Assembly: GCA_963769765.1 (NCBI GenBank)
Contig: CAVYNA010000004.1
Location: 744,001-808,000, forward strand
Direction: 5' to 3'
Length of the DNA stretch: 64,000 nt
From: Bog-756 sp963769765
GTDB lineage: Bacteria > Actinomycetota > Acidimicrobiia > Acidimicrobiales > RAAP-2
Under the pieces are notes generated by a model that saw nothing but the letters and a program-made list of their open reading frames with translations, made no database searches and had not been told where the DNA came from. This document shows, one piece after another, positions 36,201 to 46,275 of the stretch (the first letter of the stretch is position 1; each line of letters opens with the position of its first letter). The translations under genes and the position numbers were made by a program.

Positions 36201-37685
36201 GTGCAGTCGACCATCGCGTCCAGATCCAGGGGCCTGCTGGCAACGTTCACGGCGCTTGCCCTTGCCGCACTCGTGACCACCGCCTGCAGCTCCCCTCCGG
36301 CTTCGACCGCCGCGACGCAGGCCACGGCGGCCGTCGGCACGGCAGCCGCCATCGAGGGTCCGGTCACGACCGGTCAGGTGGCCGAGCCGCTCACCGCTCT
36401 CCCCTCCGATCTCGCCGCGCACGGCTACGAGGAGCAGGAGTTCTTCGCGTCCGGTACGGCGAAGTCGTACTCCGCCATCGCCACTCCGTCGAACGGACGG
36501 TGGAAGGTCCGACCCTCAGCGTCGGCCGCTTTCAAGACCCGGATCCTCGTGCGACGCCCGGTCGACCCGGCCCGCTTCAACGGCACGGTGGTCGTCGAGT
36601 GGATGAACGTCTCGGCGGGTGAGTCGGCCCCCGACTGGGACTACCTCAACCCCTATCTCATGGCGAACGGGTACGCCTGGGTCGGCGTGTCCGCGCAGGC
36701 GATCGCGGTCAACGGGGGGACTCCGCTGCTCGGCTCGCTGAGCGCAGCCTCGGCAAAGGGCCTCGTCGGCGCCGACCCCGCCCGGTACGGTTCGCTGCAC
36801 CATCCGGGCGACCGGTTCGCCTTCGATCTCTTCGCCCAGATCGGCGCGGCGCTGCGGGTCCACGGCGCCGAGGTGCTCGGCGCACATCCCGCGCACGTCG
36901 TCGGGGTCGGTGAGTCGCAGTCGGCCTTCTACCTCACGACCTACGCGGATGCCATCCAGCCACTGACCGGTGCGTACGATGGACTGTTCATCCACAGCCG
37001 TGGTGGCAGCGGTGCCTCCCTCGCCGGCACGTCGATCACCTCCTCGCAGGCTCCCGCGAACCTCCGCATCCGCACCGATCTCGCCGTCCCCGTCTTCATG
37101 TTCGAGACGCAGACCGACCTCATCGAACTCGGCTACGCACCGGCGCAGCAGCCCGACACGGCGCGCATCCGCACCTGGGAGGTGGCCGGAACCTCGCACG
37201 CCGACGCCTACCTCGTCGGGGCGGCGGCAGGAGTCCTCGGCTGCTCGTCCGCCGTCAACAGCGGTCCCCAGCACGACGTCGTCCAGGCTGCGTTCGCCGC
37301 CTTCTCGCGCTGGGTGACCGGAGGGACCTCCCCGCCGACCCCTCATCCGTTCCAGCTGTCCGCGACCACGCCGGCGGCACTCGCCCTCGACCCGCACGGC
37401 AACGTCATCGGCGGCGTGCGCACGCCCGCGGTCGACGTACCGATCTCGACGCTGAGCGGCACGGCCCCCGCGGGCACGACCCCGATCTGCTCGCTCTTCG
37501 GCTCGACCACGCCCTTCGGCCCGGCGGAGCTCACCACCCTCTACGGCACGCCGGCCGACTATGTGGGGAGCTTCACCCGGAGCCTCGACCGGTCGATCGC
37601 AGGTGGGTACCTCCTCGCCGCCGACCGCAGCGCCCTGGTCGCCCAGGCCGCTGCGGTCACGTTCCCCGTTGTGTCGCGAAGCTGA
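36201..37685 (+). CDS. Secreted alpha/beta-hydrolase domain protein, putative lipoprotein
   Basis: The 494-residue protein starts at a GTG with purine-rich sequence upstream. A signal peptide (GLLATFTALALAALVTTACSS) ends in a Cys that could be lipidated, though the lipobox is imperfect. The mature part has the signature of the alpha/beta hydrolase domain family (Abhydrolase_10): VVEWMNVSAGESAPDWDYL, the nucleophile elbow VGVGESQSAFYLTTYADA and a late His in VAGTSHADAY. It probably acts on an ester or amide in the envelope. Substrate unknown. Confidence 0.8.
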   Translation: MQSTIASRSRGLLATFTALALAALVTTACSSPPASTAATQATAAVGTAAAIEGPVTTGQVAEPLTALPSDLAAHGYEEQEFFASGTAKSYSAIATPSNGRWKVRPSASAAFKTRILVRRPVDPARFNGTVVVEWMNVSAGESAPDWDYLNPYLMANGYAWVGVSAQAIAVNGGTPLLGSLSAASAKGLVGADPARYGSLHHPGDRFAFDLFAQIGAALRVHGAEVLGAHPAHVVGVGESQSAFYLTTYADAIQPLTGAYDGLFIHSRGGSGASLAGTSITSSQAPANLRIRTDLAVPVFMFETQTDLIELGYAPAQQPDTARIRTWEVAGTSHADAYLVGAAAGVLGCSSAVNSGPQHDVVQAAFAAFSRWVTGGTSPPTPHPFQLSATTPAALALDPHGNVIGGVRTPAVDVPISTLSGTAPAGTTPICSLFGSTTPFGPAELTTLYGTPADYVGSFTRSLDRSIAGGYLLAADRSALVAQAAAVTFPVVSRS

Positions 37686-37770
37686 GTCCGACCGTCGAAT
37701 TCCAGCCGTCTACCGGTCCGTGCCATCATGCTGCAGCGATCCGTCCGTGCATCGCGAGAGGAGTCCCCGA

Positions 37771-38436
37771 ATGAGCGATCTGCTCCTTGCAGATGAACGG
37801 GAGGCAGTTGCCGGGGCCAGCCGCCACCTGGCCGAGAAAGGGCTCGTCATCGGGACGGCCGGCAACATCTCCGCCCGCAAGGGCGATCTCGTGGCGGTCA
37901 CACCGACCGGCGCCGACCTGGCCAACGTGACCGCCGAGATGATCACTGTCATCAATCTCGACGGCACGGTCGTCGAGGGCGAGTTCGCGCCCACCTCCGA
38001 GGTGCCCCTGCACACCGGGATCTACGCGGGCACCAACGCGTTGGCCGTCACCCACGCTCACGCAATGGCCTCGACCGCACTCTCGTGCTGCCACGACGAG
38101 CTTCCGCCGCTCCACTACAGCTGCCTCGGGCTGGGCGGTGCCCCGCGCACGGCGCCATACGCCACGTTCGGGACACCGGAGCTCGCGGAGAACGTGCTGA
38201 AGGCGCTCGAGGGCCGCAACGCGGCGATGATGCAGAACCACGGATCGGTCGCCTACGGCGCCACGATGGACCAGGCGGTCGAGCGCCTCGAGCTCCTCGA
38301 GTGGCTGGCCGAGCTGTACTGGCGGGCATCGTCCATGGGCACGCCGCGCATCCTCACCGACAAGGACTTCGAGAACATCATCATCGCGGCGACCCAAGGT
38401 CGCTACGGCGTGATCCGCAAGCTCGACAAGGACTGA
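37771..38436 (+). CDS. Class II aldolase/adducin family protein (L-fuculose-phosphate-aldolase-like)
   Basis: The 221-residue protein starts at an ATG after GAGAGGAGT. It has the glycine-rich GTAGNISARKGD near 29-40, the TPTGADLANV strand, the zinc ligands in THAHAMASTAL near 94-104, and a later NHGSVAYGAT. Glu in SEVPLHTGIY is the usual catalytic/zinc position. It cleaves or epimerises a sugar phosphate. It is followed 19 bp later by the aldo/keto reductase, suggesting a sugar-related pair. Confidence 0.88.
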   Translation: MSDLLLADEREAVAGASRHLAEKGLVIGTAGNISARKGDLVAVTPTGADLANVTAEMITVINLDGTVVEGEFAPTSEVPLHTGIYAGTNALAVTHAHAMASTALSCCHDELPPLHYSCLGLGGAPRTAPYATFGTPELAENVLKALEGRNAAMMQNHGSVAYGATMDQAVERLELLEWLAELYWRASSMGTPRILTDKDFENIIIAATQGRYGVIRKLDKD

Positions 38437-38455
38437 GCGGCCGCCGGTCGTCATC

Positions 38456-39364
38456 GTGGCGGTGCTCGGTCTCGGCCTGGCGGCGTTGGGCAGGCCCGGC
38501 TACCTCAACATCGGCCACGGCAACGACCTCGGACCCGACCGTTCCGTCGACGCACTCCGTGCCCGGACCCGCGACGTCTGCGACGCGGCCTGGGAGGGGG
38601 GCATCCGCTGGTTCGACGCGGCGCGCTCGTACGGACTGGCCGAGGAGTTCCTCGCCGACTGGCTGCGCACCCGCGGCATCGGTCCGGGTGACGCGACCGT
38701 CTCGTCGAAGTGGGGCTACACGTACACCGCCGGTTGGAAGGTGGAGGCCGCGGTCCACGAGGTCAAGGACCACGGCGCCGGCGCACTCGCACGACAGTGG
38801 CCGGAGAGCAACGCCCTGGTCGGCCCGTGGCTCGGCCTCTACCAGGTGCACTCGGCGACCGAGGAGTCCGGCGTCCTCGAGGACCGGGCGGTCCACCATG
38901 CGCTCGCCGCGCTGCCCGTCCGCGTCGGCCTCTCCTTGAGCGGTCCGCGGCAGGCCGCGACACTCCGGCGCGCGCTCGAGGTCGAAGTCGACGGTCGCCA
39001 GCTCTTCTCGGCCGTCCAGGCCACGTGGAACGTGCTCGAGCCTTCGGTCGGTGCCGCGCTCGCAGAGGCGAAGGATGCCGGGTGGACAGTCGTCGTGAAG
39101 GAGGCCCTCGCCAACGGGCGGCTCGCCGGGGCATCCTCCCCCACCGCGGGCTTCGCCGACGCTGCCGACGCCACGGCTCTCGCCGCCGTACTCGTCCGAC
39201 CTTGGGCCGACGTCGTGCTCTCCGGCGCATCGACCGCCGCACAGCTTCGGTCGAACCTCGAGGCCACAGACGCTGCCCGAGCACTCGATCCCACCCGGTT
39301 CGACGCATGCGCGATCGAGCCGGCGGACTATTGGAGCGCGCGCTCGCAGCTGACCTGGACCTGA
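38456..39364 (+). CDS. Aldo/keto reductase family protein
   Basis: The 302-residue TIM-barrel protein has the substrate/cofactor-side WFDAARSYGLAEEFLADWL near 52-70 and the catalytic Tyr (SYG). A VSSKWGYTY strand with the conserved Lys lies near 81-89. The GTG start lies 19 bp after the aldolase. The usual Trp/His positions are partly divergent, so the reductase may be specialised. L-fucose/rhamnose dehydrogenase-type relatives exist, but this assignment is inference. Confidence 0.78.
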   Translation: MAVLGLGLAALGRPGYLNIGHGNDLGPDRSVDALRARTRDVCDAAWEGGIRWFDAARSYGLAEEFLADWLRTRGIGPGDATVSSKWGYTYTAGWKVEAAVHEVKDHGAGALARQWPESNALVGPWLGLYQVHSATEESGVLEDRAVHHALAALPVRVGLSLSGPRQAATLRRALEVEVDGRQLFSAVQATWNVLEPSVGAALAEAKDAGWTVVVKEALANGRLAGASSPTAGFADAADATALAAVLVRPWADVVLSGASTAAQLRSNLEATDAARALDPTRFDACAIEPADYWSARSQLTWT

Positions 39365-39380
39365 GCAGTAGATTCGGATT

Positions 39381-39863
39381 GTGGATCCGTTCGCTACTCC
39401 CACGGATCATGAATGGGTCAGGGTCTCCCCTCGTCTGGAGCGCATGCGCCACGTGCTGGTCGCGGTGACGGTCGTGCCGCTCGCCGTGGTGACGATCGCC
39501 GTCGGGGGGGCCTCTGTCACCGGTGCCGTCGTCGTCGGCGTCGTCGGTGTTGCACTCGTCGGGTGGGCGTGGCACGCAGTTGGACGGAACTACCGGTCGT
39601 GGGGATATGTCGAGCGCGGCGACGACCTCGTGGTGACCCACGGCGCGATGTTCAAGAGCCTGGTCGTCGTTCCCTACGGTCGGATGCAGCTAGTCGACGT
39701 CAAGGCCGGCCCGATCGAGCGGTCGTTCGGCCTGGTGCGCGTCAAGCTTCATACTGCGGCCGCAACCACCGATGCAGAGCTGTGCGGCCTGACCTTCGAG
39801 GAGGCGAACGGGCTACGCGACCGGCTGACGGCGCGGGGTGAGGCCCATGCCGCGGGACTCTGA
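39381..39863 (+). CDS. Bacterial PH-domain membrane protein (YdbS-like)
   Basis: The 160-residue protein has two adjacent membrane helices (VLVAVTVVPLAVVTIAVGG and VVVGVVGVALVGWAWHAVG). The bPH2 domain follows: GYVERGDDLVVTHGAMFKSLVVVPYGRMQLVDVKAGPIERSFGLVRV. It forms the usual pair with the larger YdbT-like protein encoded next. Function is unknown, with a possible envelope role. Confidence 0.85.
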   Translation: MDPFATPTDHEWVRVSPRLERMRHVLVAVTVVPLAVVTIAVGGASVTGAVVVGVVGVALVGWAWHAVGRNYRSWGYVERGDDLVVTHGAMFKSLVVVPYGRMQLVDVKAGPIERSFGLVRVKLHTAAATTDAELCGLTFEEANGLRDRLTARGEAHAAGL

Positions 39864-41288
39864 ATCACCGGCCGCGGCGGCGCGCAGTCACGGCCCGCAT
39901 CACCCGCCGTCATCGGCGAAGAGGAGACCTTCCGACTCCATCCCCTCACCCCGTTGGCGCTCGGAGGGCGCGTCCTCGGGATCTGTGTGACGTTCATCCT
40001 GTTCGGAATCGTCCAGCACCAATCATCGGGGTCCTCGGTTCCGGCCGACGTGGTGATCTTCTGCACGATCGCCGCGCTGATGGTGGGCCGCGGTGTCGTC
40101 ACCGTCATCGTGAGCAGCTACCACGTGCGCGGTGGTGAGCTCCGGATCGACAATGGTCTGTTCCAGAAGCAGTCGAAGCGCATCCGGCTCGACCGGGTCC
40201 AGAGCATCGACGTCCTCGAACCCCTGTCGGCCCGGATCTTCGGCCTGGCCGAGGTCCGGGTCACCACCGCCGGCAGCCAGCGCGAGGCGGTCCGGCTCCG
40301 GTTCCTCGCCGCACCGGTCGCGCACGCGCTCCGGGCCGACCTGCTCGGGCGAACGACCGGTCCTGGGTCGTCATCGACGGCGGCATCGGCCGACGAACCG
40401 GGCGTGCCGCTCCTGCGGGTCCCGCACGGAAGGTTCGTCGCCTCGGTGCTCCTCCAGATGTTCTCGTGGCGACTGCTGCTCCTTGCGCTCGGCCCGGCGC
40501 TGGCAGTGGTCGGTACCCGACGTGGGCACGCAGCAACCGCGGGCCTCGGGATCGCACTCTTCCTCTCGGTGAGCTTCTCGTTCGTGGTGATGGTCTGGCG
40601 ACAGCTCAACCTCTTCTGGGACTTCTCCGTCGCCGACACGGCCGACGGACTCCGGGTCAGCCATGGGCTGCTCTCGACCAGTCGCCAGACCGTCCCCCCC
40701 GGAAAGATCCAGGCGGTGCTGATCCACCAACCGCTCGCCTGGCGGTGCTTCGGCTGGGCGCAGATCCGGATGAACGTGGCCGGGTACGGGCGATCCGAGG
40801 CGTCGGCCAAGCGGAGCATGCTGGTTCCCGTCACCGATCGGGACGAGGCCCAGCGGTTCGTCGGTTGGCTGCTCGGCGGCACGGATCTCCACGTGATCCC
40901 ATTCGAGCGGCCTCCGCGCCGGGCGGCGCTCCTCGCTCCGCTGTGGTGGCGGTACCAGCTCGCCGGTGCCGACGACCGGGTCTTCGTCGTTCGGCACGGC
41001 TGTTTCTCGCGCACCATCGACATCGTCCCGCACGAGCGATCCCAGAGCCTGCGGCTCACGGCCGGTCCACTCCAGCGGGCGTTGCGCCTGGCGTCGCTCC
41101 ATCTCGATTCGACTCCCGGGCCGGTGAAGACCCGTGCAGCGCACCGGGACGCCTCGGTCGCTCGGGAGCTGCTCGACCGCCAGGTCGAGCGTGCCCGTTC
41201 GGAGCGACAGCGGCGCTCGATCGCCCCGGGCCCGAGTCGCGGACCCCTATCCGCGGAAAGCCGCGTCGTCACGCCTCCTGAGGGATAG
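39848..41288 (+). CDS. Bacterial PH-domain membrane protein (YdbT-like), N-terminal frameshift suspected
   Basis: The main frame holds at least two bPH2 domains (RIRLDRVQSIDVLEPLSARIFGLAEV; RQTVPPGKIQAVLIHQPLAW) and several membrane helices. In frame the typical YdbT opening EEETFRLHPLTPLALGGRVLG lies upstream of the first TTG (39954) with no ATG or GTG after the TGA at 39861. The preceding frame has an ATG at 39848 with GGGTGAGG in front, giving MPRDSESPAAAARS, and joins the main frame if one base is skipped between about 39866 and 39900. I annotate the joined gene. Without a shift it would be a truncated protein from 39954. Confidence 0.7.
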
Positions 41289-41330
41289 GGTCACCCAGTC
41301 CACAGATCACCGAGGCGGAGAGGTGAGCCC

Positions 41331-42140
41331 ATGAACACGGTCCCAATGACGGTGCCCACCACCTTCCCCGGCCTCGGCGGGAGCACCGGTACACCCTTTC
41401 TCCCGGGTGGTTCCTCTTCGGCTCCACTTCAGAGCGGCAGCTCGAGCTTCGGACTCGGCCCCGTCCTCGGGATCGCCTTCGACGTCATCGCGATCCTGGT
41501 CCTGCTCGTCCTTGTGGGCATCTTCGTGATCGTGGTCGTGGCCAACCGCGCCGATCCCGATCCGACCGGACGGCGACCGATCGCGGTCCTCTCCTTCGCC
41601 GTGTCGTTCTTCGCGGTCATCGCCGCGGTGGTCGGTTCGACGGTGGTGATCTCTGGATTCGTGCGGCTGATCGGCAGCCATTCCGACCCGGTCGCCAACT
41701 CGGTCGCCCGGATGGTGGTGCTCGGGGGCCTGATCACGCTGGCCAGCGAAGCCCTCCTCTGGAAGCACCTGCGCCGCGGCCTCGAGCTGGCCCGAGCCGA
41801 CGAGACGCCGTCGAACCCCTCGCGCCGCGTCGGGCAGAGCTACGTGTCGGCGATCTCCTTCCTGATGACCTTCGTCCTGTTCGTCGCCACGATCCTCGCC
41901 GCCTACCTGATCTTCGCCCTCATCGGACCGGGCGTCTTCGGATCGTTCGGAGGCCGCACGTCCGCACTCCGCGTCCTCCTCGTCGTGGTCTACCTCGGCG
42001 TGGCGGCGGCCGTGGTGATTCGGACACACCGCGGGCTCGTGCCGCCCGGGCTCGACCCCGTCCGCGGCGCTGCACCGCCGGCCGGTCCCACCGCCACGGA
42101 CCCGGCGCCCGCACCGATCCCGTCGGGACCGTCTTCTTGA
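41331..42140 (+). CDS. Hypothetical four-helix membrane protein
   Basis: The 269-residue protein starts with a Thr/Gly/Ser/Pro-rich 45-residue segment. Four hydrophobic helices follow: VLGIAFDVIAILVLLVLVGIFVIVVV, AVLSFAVSFFAVIAAVVGSTVVI, AISFLMTFVLFVATILAAYLIF and ALRVLLVVVYLGVAAAVVI. The C-terminus is Pro/Ala-rich. It shows no recognised domain. It follows the PH-domain genes in the same direction and may belong to the same envelope cluster. Confidence 0.7.
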   Translation: MNTVPMTVPTTFPGLGGSTGTPFLPGGSSSAPLQSGSSSFGLGPVLGIAFDVIAILVLLVLVGIFVIVVVANRADPDPTGRRPIAVLSFAVSFFAVIAAVVGSTVVISGFVRLIGSHSDPVANSVARMVVLGGLITLASEALLWKHLRRGLELARADETPSNPSRRVGQSYVSAISFLMTFVLFVATILAAYLIFALIGPGVFGSFGGRTSALRVLLVVVYLGVAAAVVIRTHRGLVPPGLDPVRGAAPPAGPTATDPAPAPIPSGPSS

Positions 42141-42237
42141 CGGCGTGTTCCGCCACGGGTTGAACCGCATCGCCGATCCGCGCCAGATCCGCGCAGGGCA
42201 TCATGACGCAGCCGGCTCGGGCGAGCACGCCCGATGG

Positions 42238-42786
<549 letters not shown>

Positions 42787-42845
42787 CCGACAAAGGTAGC
42801 GCCGGTCGGGCGTGACCGGTACTCCCTGCATCACCGCGTGCGGAC

Positions 42846-43286
42846 TCAGGCGACGGTCGCCACCGAGAAACCGCCATCCCCGTTGCCGTTCACGCTCGAC
42901 CCGCTGTCACCGACGAATGCGAAGAGTGGCTTCCCGAGGTAGGTCACCTGGAAGTGCACCGTATGGCCGACCTTGACCTGCACCGTGCCGAGACCCTTCC
43001 GACCAGTTGGCACAACACCCTTCGCGACGTCCAACGGGGGCCAGACCGAAAGGCAGCCACCGGCGCAACCGGTCGGAGGCGGAGTGTAGAGACTGCGACC
43101 CGCCACGGTCGCGAGCATCTTCCCGAACGGTGCGCGTGTGACGACTTCGACCACTCTCTTCTTGCTCGTCGTCTGGGCGGATGCCGCCGGCACCGAGAGG
43201 GCCATACCGGTCAGTGCCGTCAGCCCGAGCACGGTGCACACCCGCACAGGACGCATCGGTCGCCGGAGTATCTGAGTTTCGGACAT
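42846..43286 (-). CDS. Secreted repeat (COG4315-type) protein
   Basis: The 146-residue protein has a signal peptide (VLGLTALTGMALSVPAASA) and then the secreted-repeat motif SLYTPPPTGCAGGCLSVWPPL near 66-86, with a two-Cys pattern typical of the COG4315 lipoprotein family. A second weak repeat, PLFAFVGDSGSSVNGNG, is near 119-135. GGAGG precedes the ATG. It is exported; the role is unknown. Confidence 0.8.
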   Translation of the reverse strand: MSETQILRRPMRPVRVCTVLGLTALTGMALSVPAASAQTTSKKRVVEVVTRAPFGKMLATVAGRSLYTPPPTGCAGGCLSVWPPLDVAKGVVPTGRKGLGTVQVKVGHTVHFQVTYLGKPLFAFVGDSGSSVNGNGDGGFSVATVA

Positions 43287-43489
43287 GTTCCACCTCCGGG
43301 GTCGTTCACTTCGTGAACAAGGAGCGCGATCCTCCCTGCCCTAGGAGTACGAACGGCGCACTCCTGCCGTTCAGCCGGGCTGCGGATCAACGACGAGCCG
43401 ATCACAGATCGACCGGTTGATCCGGCTGCGGACGCGCCACCAACTCCCCAGAGCGTCCGGCACCGGCCGGTCACTGGGAGAGGAGCGGC

Positions 43490-45691
43490 ATGCGACGGCT
43501 TCGGTTCTGGGGATGTGTGGCCATTGCCCTCTCGGCCACCGGATGCGGCGTGACCGGTGCCATCGGTGCACAGAAATCGGCGCACCAGGCGGGTCTGCAG
43601 AGGGTCGAGCTCGTCTCGTACACCAGCTGCACCCAGCTGCTCGACCAGGTACGGGCCGAGGCGCTGGCCGAGGTCGGCCCGAACGGACTGCCCTCGTCTC
43701 CTCCGTACGTCGACGGCGGCTTCCACGGGATGAACTCAGGCGTCGCGGTCGGACGCTCTCTTGCGCTCTCGACGCCGGACGCCGCATCGAGCGCCGCGGG
43801 CGCGACGGCACAGGGTTCCAGTGGCACCCCTGCCTACTCGGGCACGAACAACCAGGAGCAGGGCGTCGACGAGCCCGACCTGGTCAAGACCGACGGCCAC
43901 CTCCTCGTGACCCTTCGCCAGAACCCGGTCGGGGTCCAAGTCGCGGTGGTCGGGGACGCTCCGCGCCTCGCCGGTTTCCTCCCCCTCGGTGACGTGGGAA
44001 GCCCCAGCGGGCTGTTCCTCGTCGGCAACCAGGTCGTCGTCCTCGCGACCGGTGCCGGGCCGGTCCCCGTCCCATCGCCGGCTCCGCCAGCGGGAACATC
44101 GCCCGCGCCCGTCCCCGCCATTCCGGCGTCACCCACGACGGACGTGGTCGTGGCGAGTCTGGCCGACCCCGACCGTCCCGCCGTCGTGCGCTCCTTCCAA
44201 CTGCAGGGGAGCGAGGTCGACGCCCGCCTCATCGCCGGACGGGTCGAGGTCGTCCTCGCCGGCACGCCGCAGCTGCCCCTCGTCTCCCCTTCCGGGTCAT
44301 CGACGAGCGCGTCCGAGCAGGCGTTGTCGAAGAACCGGTCCCTCATCCGCACCTCGAGCTTGCAGGCGTGGCTCCCGTCCGTGACCAGCGAGCCAAGTGG
44401 CGCCACGCGCACCTCCGGCTGCACCGACGTGATGCACCCGACGGTCGCGTCCGGGCTCGACACCATCTCCGTCGTGCCGATCGACCCCGGAGCCGACCAG
44501 CCGCTCCCCGCGGTCACCGTGATGGGCGACGCCTCGACCGTCTACGCCAGCACGTCGGCGCTCTACGTCGCCACGCCGTCGTGGCCGCAGCCGGCAAGTG
44601 GCACGGTGTGCCCCGGATCGGCCGCCTCGGCGCCGGGGATGGCCGCCAGCATCCCGGCAGGTGCCGGCACCGTCAGCTGTCCGAATGGGGGGCCCGCAGG
44701 GTCGACCGACATCCACGGATTCGATCTCTCGGATCCCGCCGCGCCGCGCTACCTCGGATCGGGAGAGGTCCCGGGCACGTTGATCGGCCAGTACGCGATG
44801 TCCGAGTACAACGGCGACCTGCGGGTCGCCACCACGGTGGGGACGCCGACTCCTGCACCACTCGACGGCTCGGCACCCTCGACTCCGTCGGACAACCGGG
44901 TGACCGTCCTGGCGCCACAGGGCGGATCGCTCGTGTCAGTGGGTAGCGCCGGCGGACTCGGCGGCGGCGAACAGATCTACGCGGTGCGCTTCATCGGCCC
45001 GATCGGCTACGTCGTGACCTTCCGGCAGACCGACCCGCTCTACGTCCTCGACCTGAGCGACCCCACGAACCCGAGAGCGGCAGGTCAGCTCGAGCTGACC
45101 GGGTACTCCTCGTTCCTCCAACCCGTGTCGGGCAACCGGCTGCTCGGCATCGGGCAGTCGGTCGACCAGAACCTGCGCACATCCGGTCTCCAGGTCTCGC
45201 TCTTCGACGTCTCCGATCCGAATCATCCGGCGCTGATCTCGAAGCTCACCTATCCGGGCGCGTCGTCGCTCGCGGAGGACGACCCGCACGCCCTGCTCAG
45301 CTGGGCACCTGCAAACCTCGCGATCATGCCGCTCACGCAGGACGGTGGCCTGGTCGGACCGTCGTCTCCTGCACCGACGCCATTCGACGGCGCAGTGGCA
45401 TTCCACATCGGCGCCGACGGACTCACCGAGACCGGCCGTCTTTCGCAGCCGGGCGAGACCCCCGTGAACCCTCCTCCCTGTGCTGATGGAACCCCAGGAG
45501 GTCCAGGTGTCGCACTCCCGTGCGCAAGCGCTTCCACAGGCGTCGCCACTCCCATGGTCACCGCCACGGCAATCCCGAGCATCGAGCGGACGCTCGTGGT
45601 CGGGAGCATGATCTATTCCGTGTCAGCGGCAGGCATCATGGCGAGCGATCTCGGCACCTTCGCCCAGATGGCGTGGATGCCGTACACCTGA
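43490..45691 (+). CDS. Beta-propeller domain lipoprotein
   Basis: The 733-residue protein starts with a short lipoprotein signal (FWGCVAIALSATGCG). Long beta-strand repeats follow that match the secreted C-terminal beta-propeller family: NNQEQGVDEPDLVKTDGHLLVTL, VRFIGPIGYVVTFRQTDPLYVLDLSDPTNPRAAGQL, NRLLGIGQSV and VSLFDVSDPNHPALISKL. Low-complexity Pro/Ala linkers separate the blades. Its stop overlaps the start of the ECF sigma gene, so the three genes 43490-47074 form one unit. It may be the extracellular part of a signalling system. Confidence 0.85.
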   Translation: MRRLRFWGCVAIALSATGCGVTGAIGAQKSAHQAGLQRVELVSYTSCTQLLDQVRAEALAEVGPNGLPSSPPYVDGGFHGMNSGVAVGRSLALSTPDAASSAAGATAQGSSGTPAYSGTNNQEQGVDEPDLVKTDGHLLVTLRQNPVGVQVAVVGDAPRLAGFLPLGDVGSPSGLFLVGNQVVVLATGAGPVPVPSPAPPAGTSPAPVPAIPASPTTDVVVASLADPDRPAVVRSFQLQGSEVDARLIAGRVEVVLAGTPQLPLVSPSGSSTSASEQALSKNRSLIRTSSLQAWLPSVTSEPSGATRTSGCTDVMHPTVASGLDTISVVPIDPGADQPLPAVTVMGDASTVYASTSALYVATPSWPQPASGTVCPGSAASAPGMAASIPAGAGTVSCPNGGPAGSTDIHGFDLSDPAAPRYLGSGEVPGTLIGQYAMSEYNGDLRVATTVGTPTPAPLDGSAPSTPSDNRVTVLAPQGGSLVSVGSAGGLGGGEQIYAVRFIGPIGYVVTFRQTDPLYVLDLSDPTNPRAAGQLELTGYSSFLQPVSGNRLLGIGQSVDQNLRTSGLQVSLFDVSDPNHPALISKLTYPGASSLAEDDPHALLSWAPANLAIMPLTQDGGLVGPSSPAPTPFDGAVAFHIGADGLTETGRLSQPGETPVNPPPCADGTPGGPGVALPCASASTGVATPMVTATAIPSIERTLVVGSMIYSVSAAGIMASDLGTFAQMAWMPYT

Positions 45692-46275
45692 TGCACCGAC
45701 GACGGACCTCGGGAGCGGAGGGTGCGGCCGACGAGCGCCAATCGAACGACGTCTCACTCCTCGCCGCGGTCGCCCGATCCGAGCCGGCGGCGGTGCACCG
45801 CCTGCTCGACGAAGTGGCACCGATCGTCTACGGCTACCTCTTTGCTCGGGTCGGCGGTGACGAGCCGGCGGCAGAGGACCTTCTGCAGGAGACCCTCCTC
45901 GAGTCGGTCCGGTCGGCCGCATCCTTCCGCGGAGAGGCGTCTCTGTCGACGTGGATGTGCACGATCGCACGGCGCCGCCTCGCGCGTTACTACGAGGCGG
46001 AGCGGCGGGCGGAAGCCGCACGCGCCGGCCTGCGCTTGGCCGAACCACTCGAGCCGGTCGACGGCAGTGACGAGATCGACCGACGCGACGAGGTAGTGCG
46101 AGCGCTCGGGCGGATCTCCGCGATCCACCGGCAGGTGCTCGTGCTCAAGTACCTCGACGGGATGCCGGTCGACGAGATCGCGACGTCCCTCGGACGCAGT
46201 CGCGTCCAGGTCCAGTCTCTCCTCCAGCGCGCCCGCGACCGGCTCCGTCACGAATTGGAGGCCACCGGTGCCTGA
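45691..46275 (+). CDS. ECF-type RNA polymerase sigma factor
   Basis: The 194-residue protein has sigma region 2 (EPAAVHRLLDEVAPIVYGYL, AAEDLLQETLLESVRSAASF, STWMCTIARRRLARYYE) and region 4 (HRQVLVLKYLDGMPVDEIATSLGRSRVQVQSLLQRARDRLRHEL). It overlaps the beta-propeller gene by one base and the next gene by 8 bp, the usual layout of a sigma factor and its anti-sigma. Confidence 0.9.
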   Translation: MHRRRTSGAEGAADERQSNDVSLLAAVARSEPAAVHRLLDEVAPIVYGYLFARVGGDEPAAEDLLQETLLESVRSAASFRGEASLSTWMCTIARRRLARYYEAERRAEAARAGLRLAEPLEPVDGSDEIDRRDEVVRALGRISAIHRQVLVLKYLDGMPVDEIATSLGRSRVQVQSLLQRARDRLRHELEATGA

